From: Tetranychus cinnabarinus
Taxonomy: Eukaryota > Arthropoda > Arachnida > Trombidiformes > Tetranychidae
Assembly (NCBI GenBank): GCA_022266195.1
Contig: WHVY01000004.1
Location: 7,829,501 to 7,893,500 of the forward strand
Direction of reading: 5' to 3'
DNA length: 64,000 nt
Shown in pieces: positions 49,871 to 60,038 of this stretch; within the stretch, counting starts at the first letter, position 1, and each line of letters begins with the position of its first letter. The notes under the pieces are model-generated. The model was not told the DNA's origin. It saw nothing but the letters and a program-made list of their open reading frames with translations, and did not search any database. Position numbers and translations under genes: made by a program.

Positions 49871-52526
49871 AATCCACCAACATTTAATCGTATCTGGATG
49901 AAAGTTTAATTTTTTTACCTCTTTCCTTTCCAATTAATCAATTGTTTATCCACAGCTTTTTGCTTATTACATTACTTGCTTACTCACCTCACTGTCTCGC
50001 CATTTCTCGACATTTCTTTAAACTTTCTTTCAGTTCTTTTCTTTCTCGCTCTCTTTTTGAATCCAGACTTCACTCTTAATGATGCTTATTAATCTTGATG
50101 TTATATTGAGTCTTTAATCAATGGTTAATTTTATTCGTTTTTTGATTTGGAGGCAAAATCAGTTATTTTATTTATCTTTTATAAAAAAATTGAAGATACC
50201 GATATCCAGACAGAAGATACTCGATACAAAGAGCAAATCCAAACAGATACATTCGACTAGACTAGAAAATTTAGAGTTTCTTTCTTTAATTTGATCGTTA
50301 TTTTATTTTATAATTTATCTTCCAACACTTACATCCTGTATGCTCAGTTACTTCATGATTTAGTTAACTCTTATCGGTGTCTGGAACTAGAATAAGGTAA
50401 GTATTAAAAGTACAGTGTGTCTGAGAATTAACTTGTTAGATTGAGAAGCAAATCTAAGATTAGAATACAATTGATAGGAAAAATTGATTGGGTATAGTGG
50501 AAGTTAAGGGTTAAGTTGAAGTTTCGATTAATCAAAGCTGTTTTTCGAAAGAGATTAAAAAGAGTTGAAACAACCGAGTAGACTGCTATTTTCCTTGAGT
50601 TGGAATGGAATCATTCCCTGGTTTTATCTCTTGAAACTAAATTTCTTGTTCCGTCTCCATTTGAATCAGTGACTTGAATTTTGGGTCTTTAGTCCAAAAT
50701 GAAGTTTTATTCAACTCGGGTGAAGTTTTTCACGGTAGTAAGTTGATAACTTGCAAGTTAATAAGAGGTAAGATGGCAAAGGTTGTTTAATTCACTGTGA
50801 AAGGTTCCAGTCTCAGGCGTCCATCTGTCAAATGATTTTTTTGGTTTTTTTATTCATGAGCGTTTTTATTAAACGGTCAAGCATGTTGAAGTAATTTCAA
50901 ATGTTAACACCTTGGCTTACCGTATTTGATTTAAACTTAATAACAATGAAATATTAAAATGATGAAATCGTTAAGACAATATCACATCAAAATGTATCTT
51001 GAATCACAACAAAAGCAAAATTAACTAATTCTAATTCAATTTTTTTGAATTTAAAACAAAAATATATGGAAACAGATTTACTTCCATCTAGTGGATGAAA
51101 TTGGATATATCATCTTCAAACGCTTCAATTGGCTGTTATCATAATTTTTGTCGGAGATTATTTTTTGTAAAAATCGGTTGACTTTTGTTATAAACTTTAA
51201 TTTTTTTAGTTAACCTTTAATAGGTTGACTTATTGATTTACTTGCTTTAATTGATTTATTTGGTCCTCTTACACCAACTGGAAATTGAATGAGTCCAGGA
51301 TGAAAGAGAAAGTATAAAGTTCACTTGATTGTAATATCACTTTTCTATATTGGTTAGGAGTTAGAAATTGTCACAACTTGAAATGAAGGCTTCATATTAT
51401 AACCTGAAATTAACTTTATATTAATTTCATGGTTGATCATTTACTTTTTTTCTTCTTTCACCAAGAAATATTAACTCTGGCCTTTCTTCCTCTTTCCAGG
51501 CCTTCTTGAAACATTCAAATAAATGTATTGATTAATATTTCTCTAACAGGGAAGAAATCAATTTCACCTCTTGCCTTTATCTTCAAGTTTCTCCTCTTCT
51601 CTTTCAATTTAACCTTTACTCTTCATCTTTCTTCCTTGCCCTTTGAAGCTTTATTGCCATCAAGTTTACAAAATTTGTTTCCTCGGTTATGATTTAAGTT
51701 AATAATTCAATTAAGCGATCAATCCTGGTTGTATCGGTGCATCTGAATTATCTTGATGGATTGTTTGCTTAAAATACATCGATAATCCGATGGAAAGTTT
51801 ATTTCAAATGCTGATGATTTTGATTTAGCTGATAATTAAAATTGAAATTGGAGGACTGGTTTCATCGAACTGAATTAATCGATGATTTTACTTTCATGTC
51901 TAAACAGAATTATCTTCATTCTGTTTCAACTCATTTAAAGAAATCCTAGAATCTGTAATAGTATTTAAGATTTTAAAATTTGATTTTTTGTCAATTTTAC
52001 GCTATTTAATGGTTAAATTGCAAGTGAAAGCATATTTTAAAATCAATATTTGTAAGAACTGATTGCGTGAAAAATTACACTCAATTAATGTTCAAAGACA
52101 TTTCCCATTGAATGGATAAAAGTTTCATCAAATCTTATCAAAGAGACCAACCTTAATTTTTCACATTTTCACCAAATTCAATTCACAAAGATGTCAATGG
52201 AAATCTGGAAGCTTAAATTAAAGGTATTCAATTTAATCAGAAGGTATTTAATGAGTATTGGAGGTTCTTTTTCATGTTTCAGGTGATTACAATTGATATA
52301 CACTGACTAGTGATGACAGTTGACATTAAAGTAATCAGAAGATTTCAAAGTAACCTTCAACTGCCATTTCTGCTGGTTAGCTTTGGTTAGCATCACAAAA
52401 TGGTATAAAAACAAACTGCTTCATACTCTACAATAATTTACTTTGCACATTCAATGGACATTTATCTGAAAATTAGTCACAATTCCGCATTGTTTTGACA
52501 ATTTTTTCTTAAATTGTTGATTACAA

Positions 52527-54023
52527 TCAATTTACCAGTGATGCTTTTCGCTTCTCTAATCGCACAATTTTTGATTGCTTTAGAGTAGCTGTTATTTGAT
52601 CTTGAGCTGGTCTTATTCGATTTTTGGTCAAAGGTACACGACTAGGCATCTCTTTGGTTTCTTTTCGTGAAGCTGGTAAGTTAGATTGCATCTTAATAGC
52701 TTCACTGGGCGATGAGGGAAGCTTCTCATAAGTTAAACTCCGAGTTAAAGTTACTGTTGCCGTTGATGAATTATTAGCAGTTGAATTTGAGGGCGACGTT
52801 ATTGTTGTAGATGAAGTTGGTATCGTTTTACCAGTTCCAGTTCCCTTGTTTGATTTAACCAGGTTAGAACTGTTGTCACCTTTTGGAGGAACATAACCTT
52901 GAGTTGTAACGTTTTCTTTCTCTGGATGAGAGCGTTTCCAAAGGGAAGCAATTTTACTCTGGACTGGAGTCTTTTTGTTCAAAGATGAGATTGATGAATT
53001 ATTATGACCAGATAATACAGATGATTGAAAATTTCCATTCATTTTATCAATATTATGGATGGAAGCCGAATTGCACATTTTATTTGTTGAAACTGAACGA
53101 TTTTTAATTCCACTTGCGTTAATGGTATTAATATTACTACAATTATCATTTTCAGAAGTTCCACCTGGAATGTTACCAATTCTTTTACGGACCACAAAAG
53201 TTTTCGAGGAAAAGTTGCCATTGGAAGATGCCTTTTTAACCGGTGTTGTTGGAACAGAAGTGCTATGTCCAGTGTTACTATTCTCATTTTGAACTTCATG
53301 TGTTGATTTTGATCGATTAGCACGAAGAGTTGTTGTCTTAGTTCTTTTAATAACTATAGATTTATTTTTGGTGATGATCGAGTCGTTTGATGAGTGATTG
53401 ACTGTGGATGATGAAGATGATGATGAGCTGTTAAATCGTCTTATAAAAGAATTGCCATGATCATTATTGTTTTGATTATTTGAAGGTTGAATTCGAAGAA
53501 CTGGTTTAACAATCCGTGCTTTTCGAGGGGAACAAACATAAGTTGCCTTAGAATCATCTTCGGATTCATTTTGTCCATCACAATTGAAGGTATCAGTTCG
53601 TTGTAAAGTTGGTTTAGGAGGAACGTTTGATGGATCATTATGTGATTCTGTCAATTGAATAATGTCTTGGGTTTGTTTGACAATCAACTTTGTTGCTTCC
53701 AAATCAAACTCTTTCACCACAGGAAAGGTCAAGTCATTTAATTCAGAATCTATTGAATTTATAGATCCACAGCTACTCGAAAGGCCAGAGATGGCATCCA
53801 TATCAGAGGGTGGATTAGTGCTTTCTAAAAGTTCTTCAATGTTACCATTTTTACGAGCTTGGGCAGATAAAATGGTTGAAACAACTTTTGGAGGAGCAGG
53901 TTTGGTATTGAACTCCATGGATTGGAAATTGGATGATTCCAAGCTTAATGAAGCCTCATCAATACATGAAGGAGGTATAATACTGTTGATGTCGCTAGAT
54001 TCAAGTGAATACAATGAGCTGGA
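52527..54023 (-). CDS. Apc: APC homologue, C-terminal segment (third frame)
   Basis: About 498 open codons ending at 52527. An in-frame stop lies just before 54023, so this segment has no start of its own and is out of frame with the segment upstream. It begins with a serine-rich SSSLYSLESSDINS stretch like the core of APC 20-residue beta-catenin-binding repeats. A similar GLSSSCGSINSIDSELNDL follows, and then a long Ser/Thr/Asn-rich basic region (RKARIVKPVLRIQPS, SKIASLWKRSHPEKEN, RKETKEMPSRVPLTKNRIR) comparable to the APC microtubule-binding basic domain. It is short against vertebrate APC (2,843 residues in all). Assignment rests on position after the ARM segment and composition. Confidence 0.55.
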   Translation of the reverse strand, partial: SSSLYSLESSDINSIIPPSCIDEASLSLESSNFQSMEFNTKPAPPKVVSTILSAQARKNGNIEELLESTNPPSDMDAISGLSSSCGSINSIDSELNDLTFPVVKEFDLEATKLIVKQTQDIIQLTESHNDPSNVPPKPTLQRTDTFNCDGQNESEDDSKATYVCSPRKARIVKPVLRIQPSNNQNNNDHGNSFIRRFNSSSSSSSSTVNHSSNDSIITKNKSIVIKRTKTTTLRANRSKSTHEVQNENSNTGHSTSVPTTPVKKASSNGNFSSKTFVVRKRIGNIPGGTSENDNCSNINTINASGIKNRSVSTNKMCNSASIHNIDKMNGNFQSSVLSGHNNSSISSLNKKTPVQSKIASLWKRSHPEKENVTTQGYVPPKGDNSSNLVKSNKGTGTGKTIPTSSTTITSPSNSTANNSSTATVTLTRSLTYEKLPSSPSEAIKMQSNLPASRKETKEMPSRVPLTKNRIRPAQDQITATLKQSKIVRLEKRKASLVN

Positions 54024-54862
54024 TTAGTAATTAATTCATTATCATCTGAACCTTTTGTCACCGTTTCTTCTTTCTTCAAAATTTCTTCATTTTCCTCTTC
54101 AATTATTTCACTTTTAACCTTTTTAGAGTTTATAGATGGAAGTTCAATCAGATTGCATGGCGATTTAAATTCGGTAGTTTTATTGGTGGGTCTTGAACAA
54201 GTGTAGGTAAGTCTATTGAGGGATCTACCCTCAGATATCGACTTTGTAAGCTTATCTTGTCCTTCAAAATCTGGAGCTTGTTTAACAATTTCGCTTTCTG
54301 AGCCATCAACGCTTAGTTTACGTCTTGGTTGCTCATTTGGTGAATCTTTTGTAGCTAAAGTTACATTGTCATCACTAGCACTTTTGACTCCTGACTGAAG
54401 TGAGTTTAAGCATGAAGTGAATAACTGTCCTTTTTGTGAAGATAAAAGACTTTCAACATTACGCTGAGCATTTTCCAATATTGTTTTATCAAATGAATCA
54501 GAGTTGGTTCTCACTAGAGTTGAAGGTTGATTTTTTTCCCAGTTATCACCAGCTACCTTGATTGGATATGCATGGAAAAGATGACTCAAGTCGTTGGAGA
54601 AAGATGATATATTTTGTGAGACTGGAAGCAAAGGAGGATTAAAACCATGAGATGATGAGCGAGAAAGAGTTGGTGCAAGTTGAATTTGGCCGTTATTATT
54701 GGGTAAATTGTGAGTTTGATTGAATGGATAATAAACTGGTTCTGAATGTGTGCTTCCAAGACTATCCTTACTTGATGATTTGGACATGTAAGGATAGGGA
54801 TTTGATAAGGTGGGAACAGTGAATGAAGTATACATTCGATCGGGCAAATCATATCGTATCAT
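53945..54862 (-). CDS. Apc: APC homologue, middle segment (second frame)
   Basis: An open frame of 305 codons whose ATG overlaps the stop of the ARM segment by four bases. YMSKSSSKDSLGSTHSE near the start resembles the Ser-rich SSSSRGSLDSSRSE stretch that follows the ARM repeats in vertebrate APC. The rest is acidic and low in complexity (EIIEEENEEILKKEE near the end). Translation would run into unrelated residues before its stop at 53945, overlapping the next frame. The junction with the ARM segment lies in a five-base tandem repeat (ATATG units, 54860-54880), so gain of one unit can explain the shift. Confidence 0.55.
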   Translation of the reverse strand: MIRYDLPDRMYTSFTVPTLSNPYPYMSKSSSKDSLGSTHSEPVYYPFNQTHNLPNNNGQIQLAPTLSRSSSHGFNPPLLPVSQNISSFSNDLSHLFHAYPIKVAGDNWEKNQPSTLVRTNSDSFDKTILENAQRNVESLLSSQKGQLFTSCLNSLQSGVKSASDDNVTLATKDSPNEQPRRKLSVDGSESEIVKQAPDFEGQDKLTKSISEGRSLNRLTYTCSRPTNKTTEFKSPCNLIELPSINSKKVKSEIIEEENEEILKKEETVTKGSDDNELITNPAHCIHLNLATSTVLYLLHVLMRLH

Positions 54863-55863
54863 ATCATATTGTTGGGTGATTGGTAATTCAGAGTTGATAC
54901 CAAAAATTTAAGAGCACCTTCAACAGCACAAATCTCTGCTTTGTTTGTTGTTGAATGTGCTGACAGATTCCAAAGAGCTGTTAAAATTGATTTGAGAGTA
55001 GATTCTTTCCTTGCTTTAAGAGCAGCTCTCATGAGCATACGAACTGCACCCATTTCTCGGAGAGTGTCTTTTCCTTGATCATCAGCTTTCCAGGATAAAT
55101 TTCTTAAAACTGAAGCCGTCACTTGACGAAGCTCTTCTGATGGCGAATACAATTGTTCAATGAGACTTCTAATAAATAATTTATTGGAACATAAAATTGA
55201 TTTATTGGTTCCATCACCAAATGTAAGATTGGTTAAAGCCATGAAAGCATAACGTCTCACAGTAATGCATTGCGGTGATGTTGTGTTTCCATGATATTTA
55301 GTATCAAAAAATATTAATTCAGCGATTGCATGGAGTCCACCAAGAAGACAAATTGCGACTCGATGTTCCTCATCAAATGAAATTTTCATTAAATGAGATG
55401 TTGCTTCACTTGGATGAGCCATGGAAATACTTAAATCTCCTTTACCACGTTTAAATTTGTCACAAAACCCTCGAATTTCCTCCAAAAGTTGAAGCACTTT
55501 TATTTCCTTTTTACCGGCTTTGGTGTCTTCACTGTATTTTACTATATTTCTCAGAGCAATTGAAGCTTTATTTCGTATTTCCAATTCTTTAAGATTTTCT
55601 TCTCCTGGGTTTCTTGATCTGGAGCCGAAATGAAAACCATTGCAACCGCCATTATCATCATAATCAAAATCACCATTATTCTCCCTGTCACTATCAAGAT
55701 TATCTGCAAAACAATCAACTCTATCTTCATCATGGTACCTTGTATCTTCTCCAATTGGATGATTCAACTGTATCAATAAAGGAATACATCCATGACTTCG
55801 CATTTCCAATGAGATCCTTTTGATCCTTGCTTGATTCAAATGACATAGTCGATTGATTGAAGC
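54859..55863 (-). CDS. Apc: APC homologue, ARM-repeat segment (first frame)
   Basis: The frame from about 55839 to 54859 encodes armadillo repeats very close to APC: RSHGCIPLLIQL, ATSHLMKISFDEEHRVAI, GGLHAIAELIFFD, VRRYAFMALTNLTFGDGTNK, SVLRNLSW, TLREMGAVRMLMRAALKARK, STLKSILTALWNLSAHST and EGALKFLVSTLNYQS. A preceding stretch at 55863-55810 (KMINSFNQSTMSFESSKD), matching the residues before the first ARM repeat, is in a different frame, so a third shift lies near 55800-55825. The segment stops where ARM repeats 5-7 should follow; about 120 conserved residues are missing. APC is the scaffold of the beta-catenin destruction complex. Whether this copy is functional is doubtful. Confidence 0.8.
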   Translation of the reverse strand, partial: ASINRLCHLNQARIKRISLEMRSHGCIPLLIQLNHPIGEDTRYHDEDRVDCFADNLDSDRENNGDFDYDDNGGCNGFHFGSRSRNPGEENLKELEIRNKASIALRNIVKYSEDTKAGKKEIKVLQLLEEIRGFCDKFKRGKGDLSISMAHPSEATSHLMKISFDEEHRVAICLLGGLHAIAELIFFDTKYHGNTTSPQCITVRRYAFMALTNLTFGDGTNKSILCSNKLFIRSLIEQLYSPSEELRQVTASVLRNLSWKADDQGKDTLREMGAVRMLMRAALKARKESTLKSILTALWNLSAHSTTNKAEICAVEGALKFLVSTLNYQSPNNMI

Positions 55864-57573
55864 TATTTATCATCTTGTCAGGTCGGTTGTTTTATCGGCT
55901 GATATTCATAGTCTTTTAACCAATGCGTAGATCTAAGAGGCAACAATAAAAAGAAAAATTTATTAGGATTGATTTACAACAAGGATCAATGATGTACTTT
56001 ATGTTAGGTTTCGAGAAATATCCAACACAATTCGATAAAAATAACTCACACTTCTCTGTGAATCTTGCCCCTCTAGCTATTTGGACAAATGGTTGGTTAA
56101 AATAATAGAGACCAACAAAGAAAATCAACAGACTTGCGCTTGACTTATATGATTCATACCTCTAGATGAGAGGTAAAGATGAGGATGAGGATGAAGATGG
56201 GATAGGCTGGGCTTATCATGTATTATTGGGTTAACAACTGTAACTTTATTGTTGATTGCTTTCATTTGGCTTGGATATGAACACGTAAATGTACAATTAA
56301 AACAAGTTAACTATTAATACAATAAAGCTTTGGGTTGTTGTTGCTAATGACCCTGACAGTTCGTTTACATATAAAAACTGCTAACTATTAGTTTTTCATC
56401 AAGCTTTTTTGTGATATTTCCAGATTATGAATAATTAAGTGTCGTTAAGCTCAAAATCTCGTGATGAAAATGGTTTACTTAACCCATGGTAACATTAAAT
56501 AAACTGTAGCTCGAGAAAAGTTCAGAATTTTTTAACCGACCAACTCTTTCTCAAGTCTTTTACTTTAAACAATTTGACTTTCACAACCCAGATTCGGGTG
56601 ATTATTCATATCTAAATTTTGGATGGACTCCAAAAATTAAGCATTTTCAATGGCTTCATCAGATTGGTACATGATATGTTGCTATAATCAATCTCCTGAG
56701 TTGATTGGTATAATCAATTGATGTATTTAAGATGGACTGAAAACCAGAAATACCCTGAATCAAGTTGAGTACCAATTTTTGATTGAAATGTGAGTTTAGC
56801 GTTTGGATGTCACTGAAAATTGATCAAGCTGAAAAGTAATCTGAGCGTTCGAGAAAGATAATAATTGCATGATTCATTTAGTTCATGGCATTTGAATCGA
56901 AGGAGAGCAAAATAAGGTTGCACAGGAGGAAAAGGAAGCTATTCAGTTTGCCTGTTAGACTTCAAGGTTACTTCCAAAATTAGACTACACTCTGGATATT
57001 TACATTGTAATCATGATTGATCTACCGGAAGATGTTGCAAGATGAAGAAAAGGAAAAATTGAAAATTCTAATATTATAATAATCGAAACTGAAAATGTCA
57101 ACATACAATAATCTCTTGTAGATTCATGAAATTCACCTTTATCTTATGAGAAAGATAACACACCAGCATGAGAGTTACACATAAACTCGAAACATTGAAG
57201 CATAAAATACATATGTGGGTTAACTTACCTATAGTTTAAACGGTAAATCTCAAGTAAATCTCGAGTAAATCCAAACCAGCAAGTCAATCATTGAATAATT
57301 GGCACACAGAAGTTTAATGATTTTAGGAAAAGGAGTGACAGACGACTAATATTGCAATAGAGGAAGCATAAGAGTGTATCTAAAGAAGACCTTTGATGAA
57401 CCAAAACAAATAAAAGCACATTTTCCAGAGTTAAAGATGGTTGAATATTACCATTGAGTCATTAATTAAAGTGATGTCAAATTGATAAAATATCACAATC
57501 AAGCTGAGATTAATTAAAAATTGAAATTAAAGCACATCAGAAGAGCAAAACAAAAAGAAAACTGTTCAATTCA

Positions 57574-57650
57574 TTTATTGATCGGCGAAGCGGTTACACA
57601 CAGCTTAACCAAATTTTTCACTTGTCATGCGTCTTACACAACTTAATCAG
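57574..57650. repeat. Dispersed repeat, copy 2
   Basis: Begins with the 24-bp block identical to 49805-49828. Then ACAGCTTAA, CATGCGT and a CTTAATC-like stretch occur in the same order as copy 1 with different spacing. The CG-rich core stands out in AT-rich sequence. Confidence 0.75.
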
Positions 57651-57775
57651 TCTCTCGGAAGAGGTTCATCCCGTTGCAAATTGTAGTCTTTTGTAATTTC
57701 CTCTCATATTGTAAATCTCATATTCATGTCTTTTCTACATGAAAACTTGTATTTTATCTATCATACACCTTTGTA

Positions 57776-57794
57776 GTTCGCGTGCCCTGCGAAC
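57776..57794. repeat. GC-rich hairpin
   Basis: GTTCGC and GCGAAC pair perfectly around a 7-nt loop (GTGCCCT). The flanking CTTTG and CAAAG extend the stem after a bulge. It lies about 180 bp downstream of the dispersed repeat. Confidence 0.55.
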
Positions 57795-58315
57795 AAAGAA
57801 CACCCTCACCTCAGAATCTGGTTCATCTGTATTCACTTCACTCAATACGCTTTTCATTTCAAGAAATAGACTTTTTTGCACAGAAACAATTCATTACTTC
57901 GAGTACATCAATATTTAATTAATCTAGGGAATAATTTGTTAATAAAAAGCGGAGTTTTATCATTCTTTGATAAATAAAAATTTTAAAGGTTGGTGGTCAT
58001 GTCTGGTCATGATTTCAAGTATTTGAATGACAACATCTGAAACACCAGAAATATAATTAACTAACAGCAGCATGTTAACAATTTTCAAATCAAATCGAAA
58101 ATTGTTAAATTCAAATCAGATCAACTTACAGATTACCATAGAATCGGAAAATTGCGATATATTGACAATTTTTCTATCTGTTTAAATCATTTCATACCAT
58201 TTTTATATTTTCATTTGAATGACGATCTTTAGATAATAATGTTACAAACCTGAAGCTTTCCGTCGGATACTGTAATTTTAATATTTGTAATAATACATGT
58301 AGTCAATATATTTTT

Positions 58316-60038
58316 TTATCCCATTCGCCTGAATCGAGTGAGGAAAGCAACAATCAACTCAATAAGCAATACAGATATTGACAGAATCAAGGCAAAGATG
58401 AGTGTATAAAATATTTTATAGCACCCCTTGTAATTTAATGATTGCCAATTGAGATGATCGCCTTTCCGAGGAGCTTCAGACTTGTGAAAATCATATAAAG
58501 TTGCAGGATAAAAGGAAAGAATGAAGTTAACGTAAATATCTCCTTCTACTTTCGCAAAAATGCCACCTTGGATCATCCGACGAGATCTGTAAAAATTAAA
58601 ATGGTAAATTTAAGTGTTTGGAATCAATTTTATCAATCAATAACAATAAGTTAATTCACTCACAGCGTATCAAACCTTTTTTTGAGGGATTCGGAAGTAT
58701 TATAACTGAAAAGCATTGCTTGTAATGATCTGTGAAAAGGTTTTGCAGAGAAATATTGTTCTTGATTAGGTTTGAGTAGATTAGATTCAGCAGCAGATAA
58801 TGGAGCCAGTTTCTTTCCAATATCAGAAACGAAAGTGGCCAACTTTTCTAATCTATATTTATCGGAAATGGGTCCTAATGGCATTGGTTCACCAAATCCT
58901 ATGGCAACGGCCCGTTCATAGACATCAGCATAATCTTTATTGACTTTGCTTTTGAAGAAGTCGTACATTGAAATGCCTTCGATAAAATAAGGCATATTTC
59001 CTTGTTTAATAACATCTTTCAATGTATCAATCTTGTAATCCCTGTCTCCAACTATAGTTTGGGTACTGAATGCAGCATTGAAGATGAATACTGGAAGCAT
59101 TAAAATTAGCATTTGAATCAAGCAAAGCCATGATGATCGATGAGATAAATCCTGGTAAAATGAGATACCGAAGGATCTAAAGATGGCTGTGAGCAATACT
59201 TCGATTCTGAAGTGTTTAACAGCAATTAACTCCAATATTAATATTGTTAGAACAGCTAATAATAAAGGAATTGCTTGTACTGAAGTCAAGCTTGAGATGA
59301 GAGCTGAACTTGCATCATTTAAATAACGATGTGTAAGGATGTAATAGTCCATTTCTGATATAACTGGAGTGAAATAACCAGGAGCCATTTGGGTATCCAA
59401 CGGTAATGGCAATAAGCACATATCAACCTTCTAGTGTTCATGAGTCAAAAGAAAGTTAAATCAAAGTACAAAAGAGAAAATTTTGTTTGTGTATCGAAAT
59501 GACAGACTTGTACGAACTCACTTGCCACATGAACTGTACTTACAACTTCTTGTAATAAACCTAAAGCTCCATCATGATAACCAGTCTCTGTTAGCACTCC
59601 CAATTGTCCTTCCTTGGGTAAAATGAGTTTCAAACTGCATAACACAAATCACAATCAATCGAAAACTAAATTACAATTAGAGATAAAAGTTTCTTACTTG
59701 AAAGGACCATAATCAGAGAGAATGGCTGCAAATCGTTTAAGAGACTTCAATTTAGGAACAAGTTGATCGTCTTCTTCAACAAATCCTTCAGCAAATGGCA
59801 CCTTCAATAACATACAAAATATTAAGTCAAAGATGCAACCAAACAGTTAAATTGCTTACAGAAAAAGCTCCAACAGTTAAATTGATTTCTTTCATCTCGA
59901 TTGCAGTTGTACGAATTTGATTAAAAAACAGTGAAAACTAGAAATGAATTGCCAAGTAAAATAACTGTCCTTTTATAACTTTGTAGTCCAACAGACCTTT
60001 TGACATCCACAAAAGTTATTTATTTTAGACGCAATCAT
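58316..60038 (-). CDS. Ionotropic receptor-like channel (iGluR superfamily)
   Basis: Exons 60038-59997, 59937-59860, 59801-59698, 59634-59544, 59430-58664 and 58586-58316 sum to 450 codons. Layout follows the ionotropic glutamate receptor fold. S1 half: GYHDGALGLLQEVKVDMCLL, equivalent to the dG-LL-VDm-l block. TM M1 (LISSLTSVQAIPLLLAVLTI) follows, then a re-entrant region, M3 (LCLIQMLILMLPVFIFNAAF, then STQTIV, at the SYTANLAAFLT position), S2 (IDTLKDVIKQGNMPYFIEG) and M4 near the C-terminus (YTLIFALILSISVLLIELIV). The ligand-binding arginine expected after LPLP is replaced (DTQM), as in insensitive or chemosensory IR proteins. There is no large N-terminal domain, also typical of IRs. It probably forms part of a ligand-gated cation channel in sensory cells. 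The first exon is short with a weak GTCTGT donor, so the start is uncertain. Confidence 0.7.

Larger units (their letters stand above)
38820..52526. other. 13.7-kb gene desert between Myt1 and APC
   Basis: No exon with domain homology was found on either strand. Present are CT/GA-rich tracts (39760-39805, 40850-40930), GATGATG runs (41490-41530, 43980-44060, 45795-45820), a hairpin cluster at 48598-48742, and a locally GC-richer patch at 49540-49870. The patch includes a 78-codon plus-strand frame of low complexity and the 24-bp block shared with 57574. The most likely content is 5' untranslated exons and enhancers of Myt1, by position only. Confidence 0.5.
55864..58315. other. Intergenic, APC 5' flank to the receptor-like gene
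   Basis: No coding exon was identified, and the APC N-terminal coiled coil was not found here by eye. Contains copy 2 of the dispersed repeat (57574-57650) and a hairpin at 57776-57794. Confidence 0.5.

Noticed and set aside
58316..59421. Prominin-like membrane protein
   Set aside because: First impression from the TM pattern. The DG-LL-VDM block, S2 segment and M4 fit an ionotropic receptor much better.
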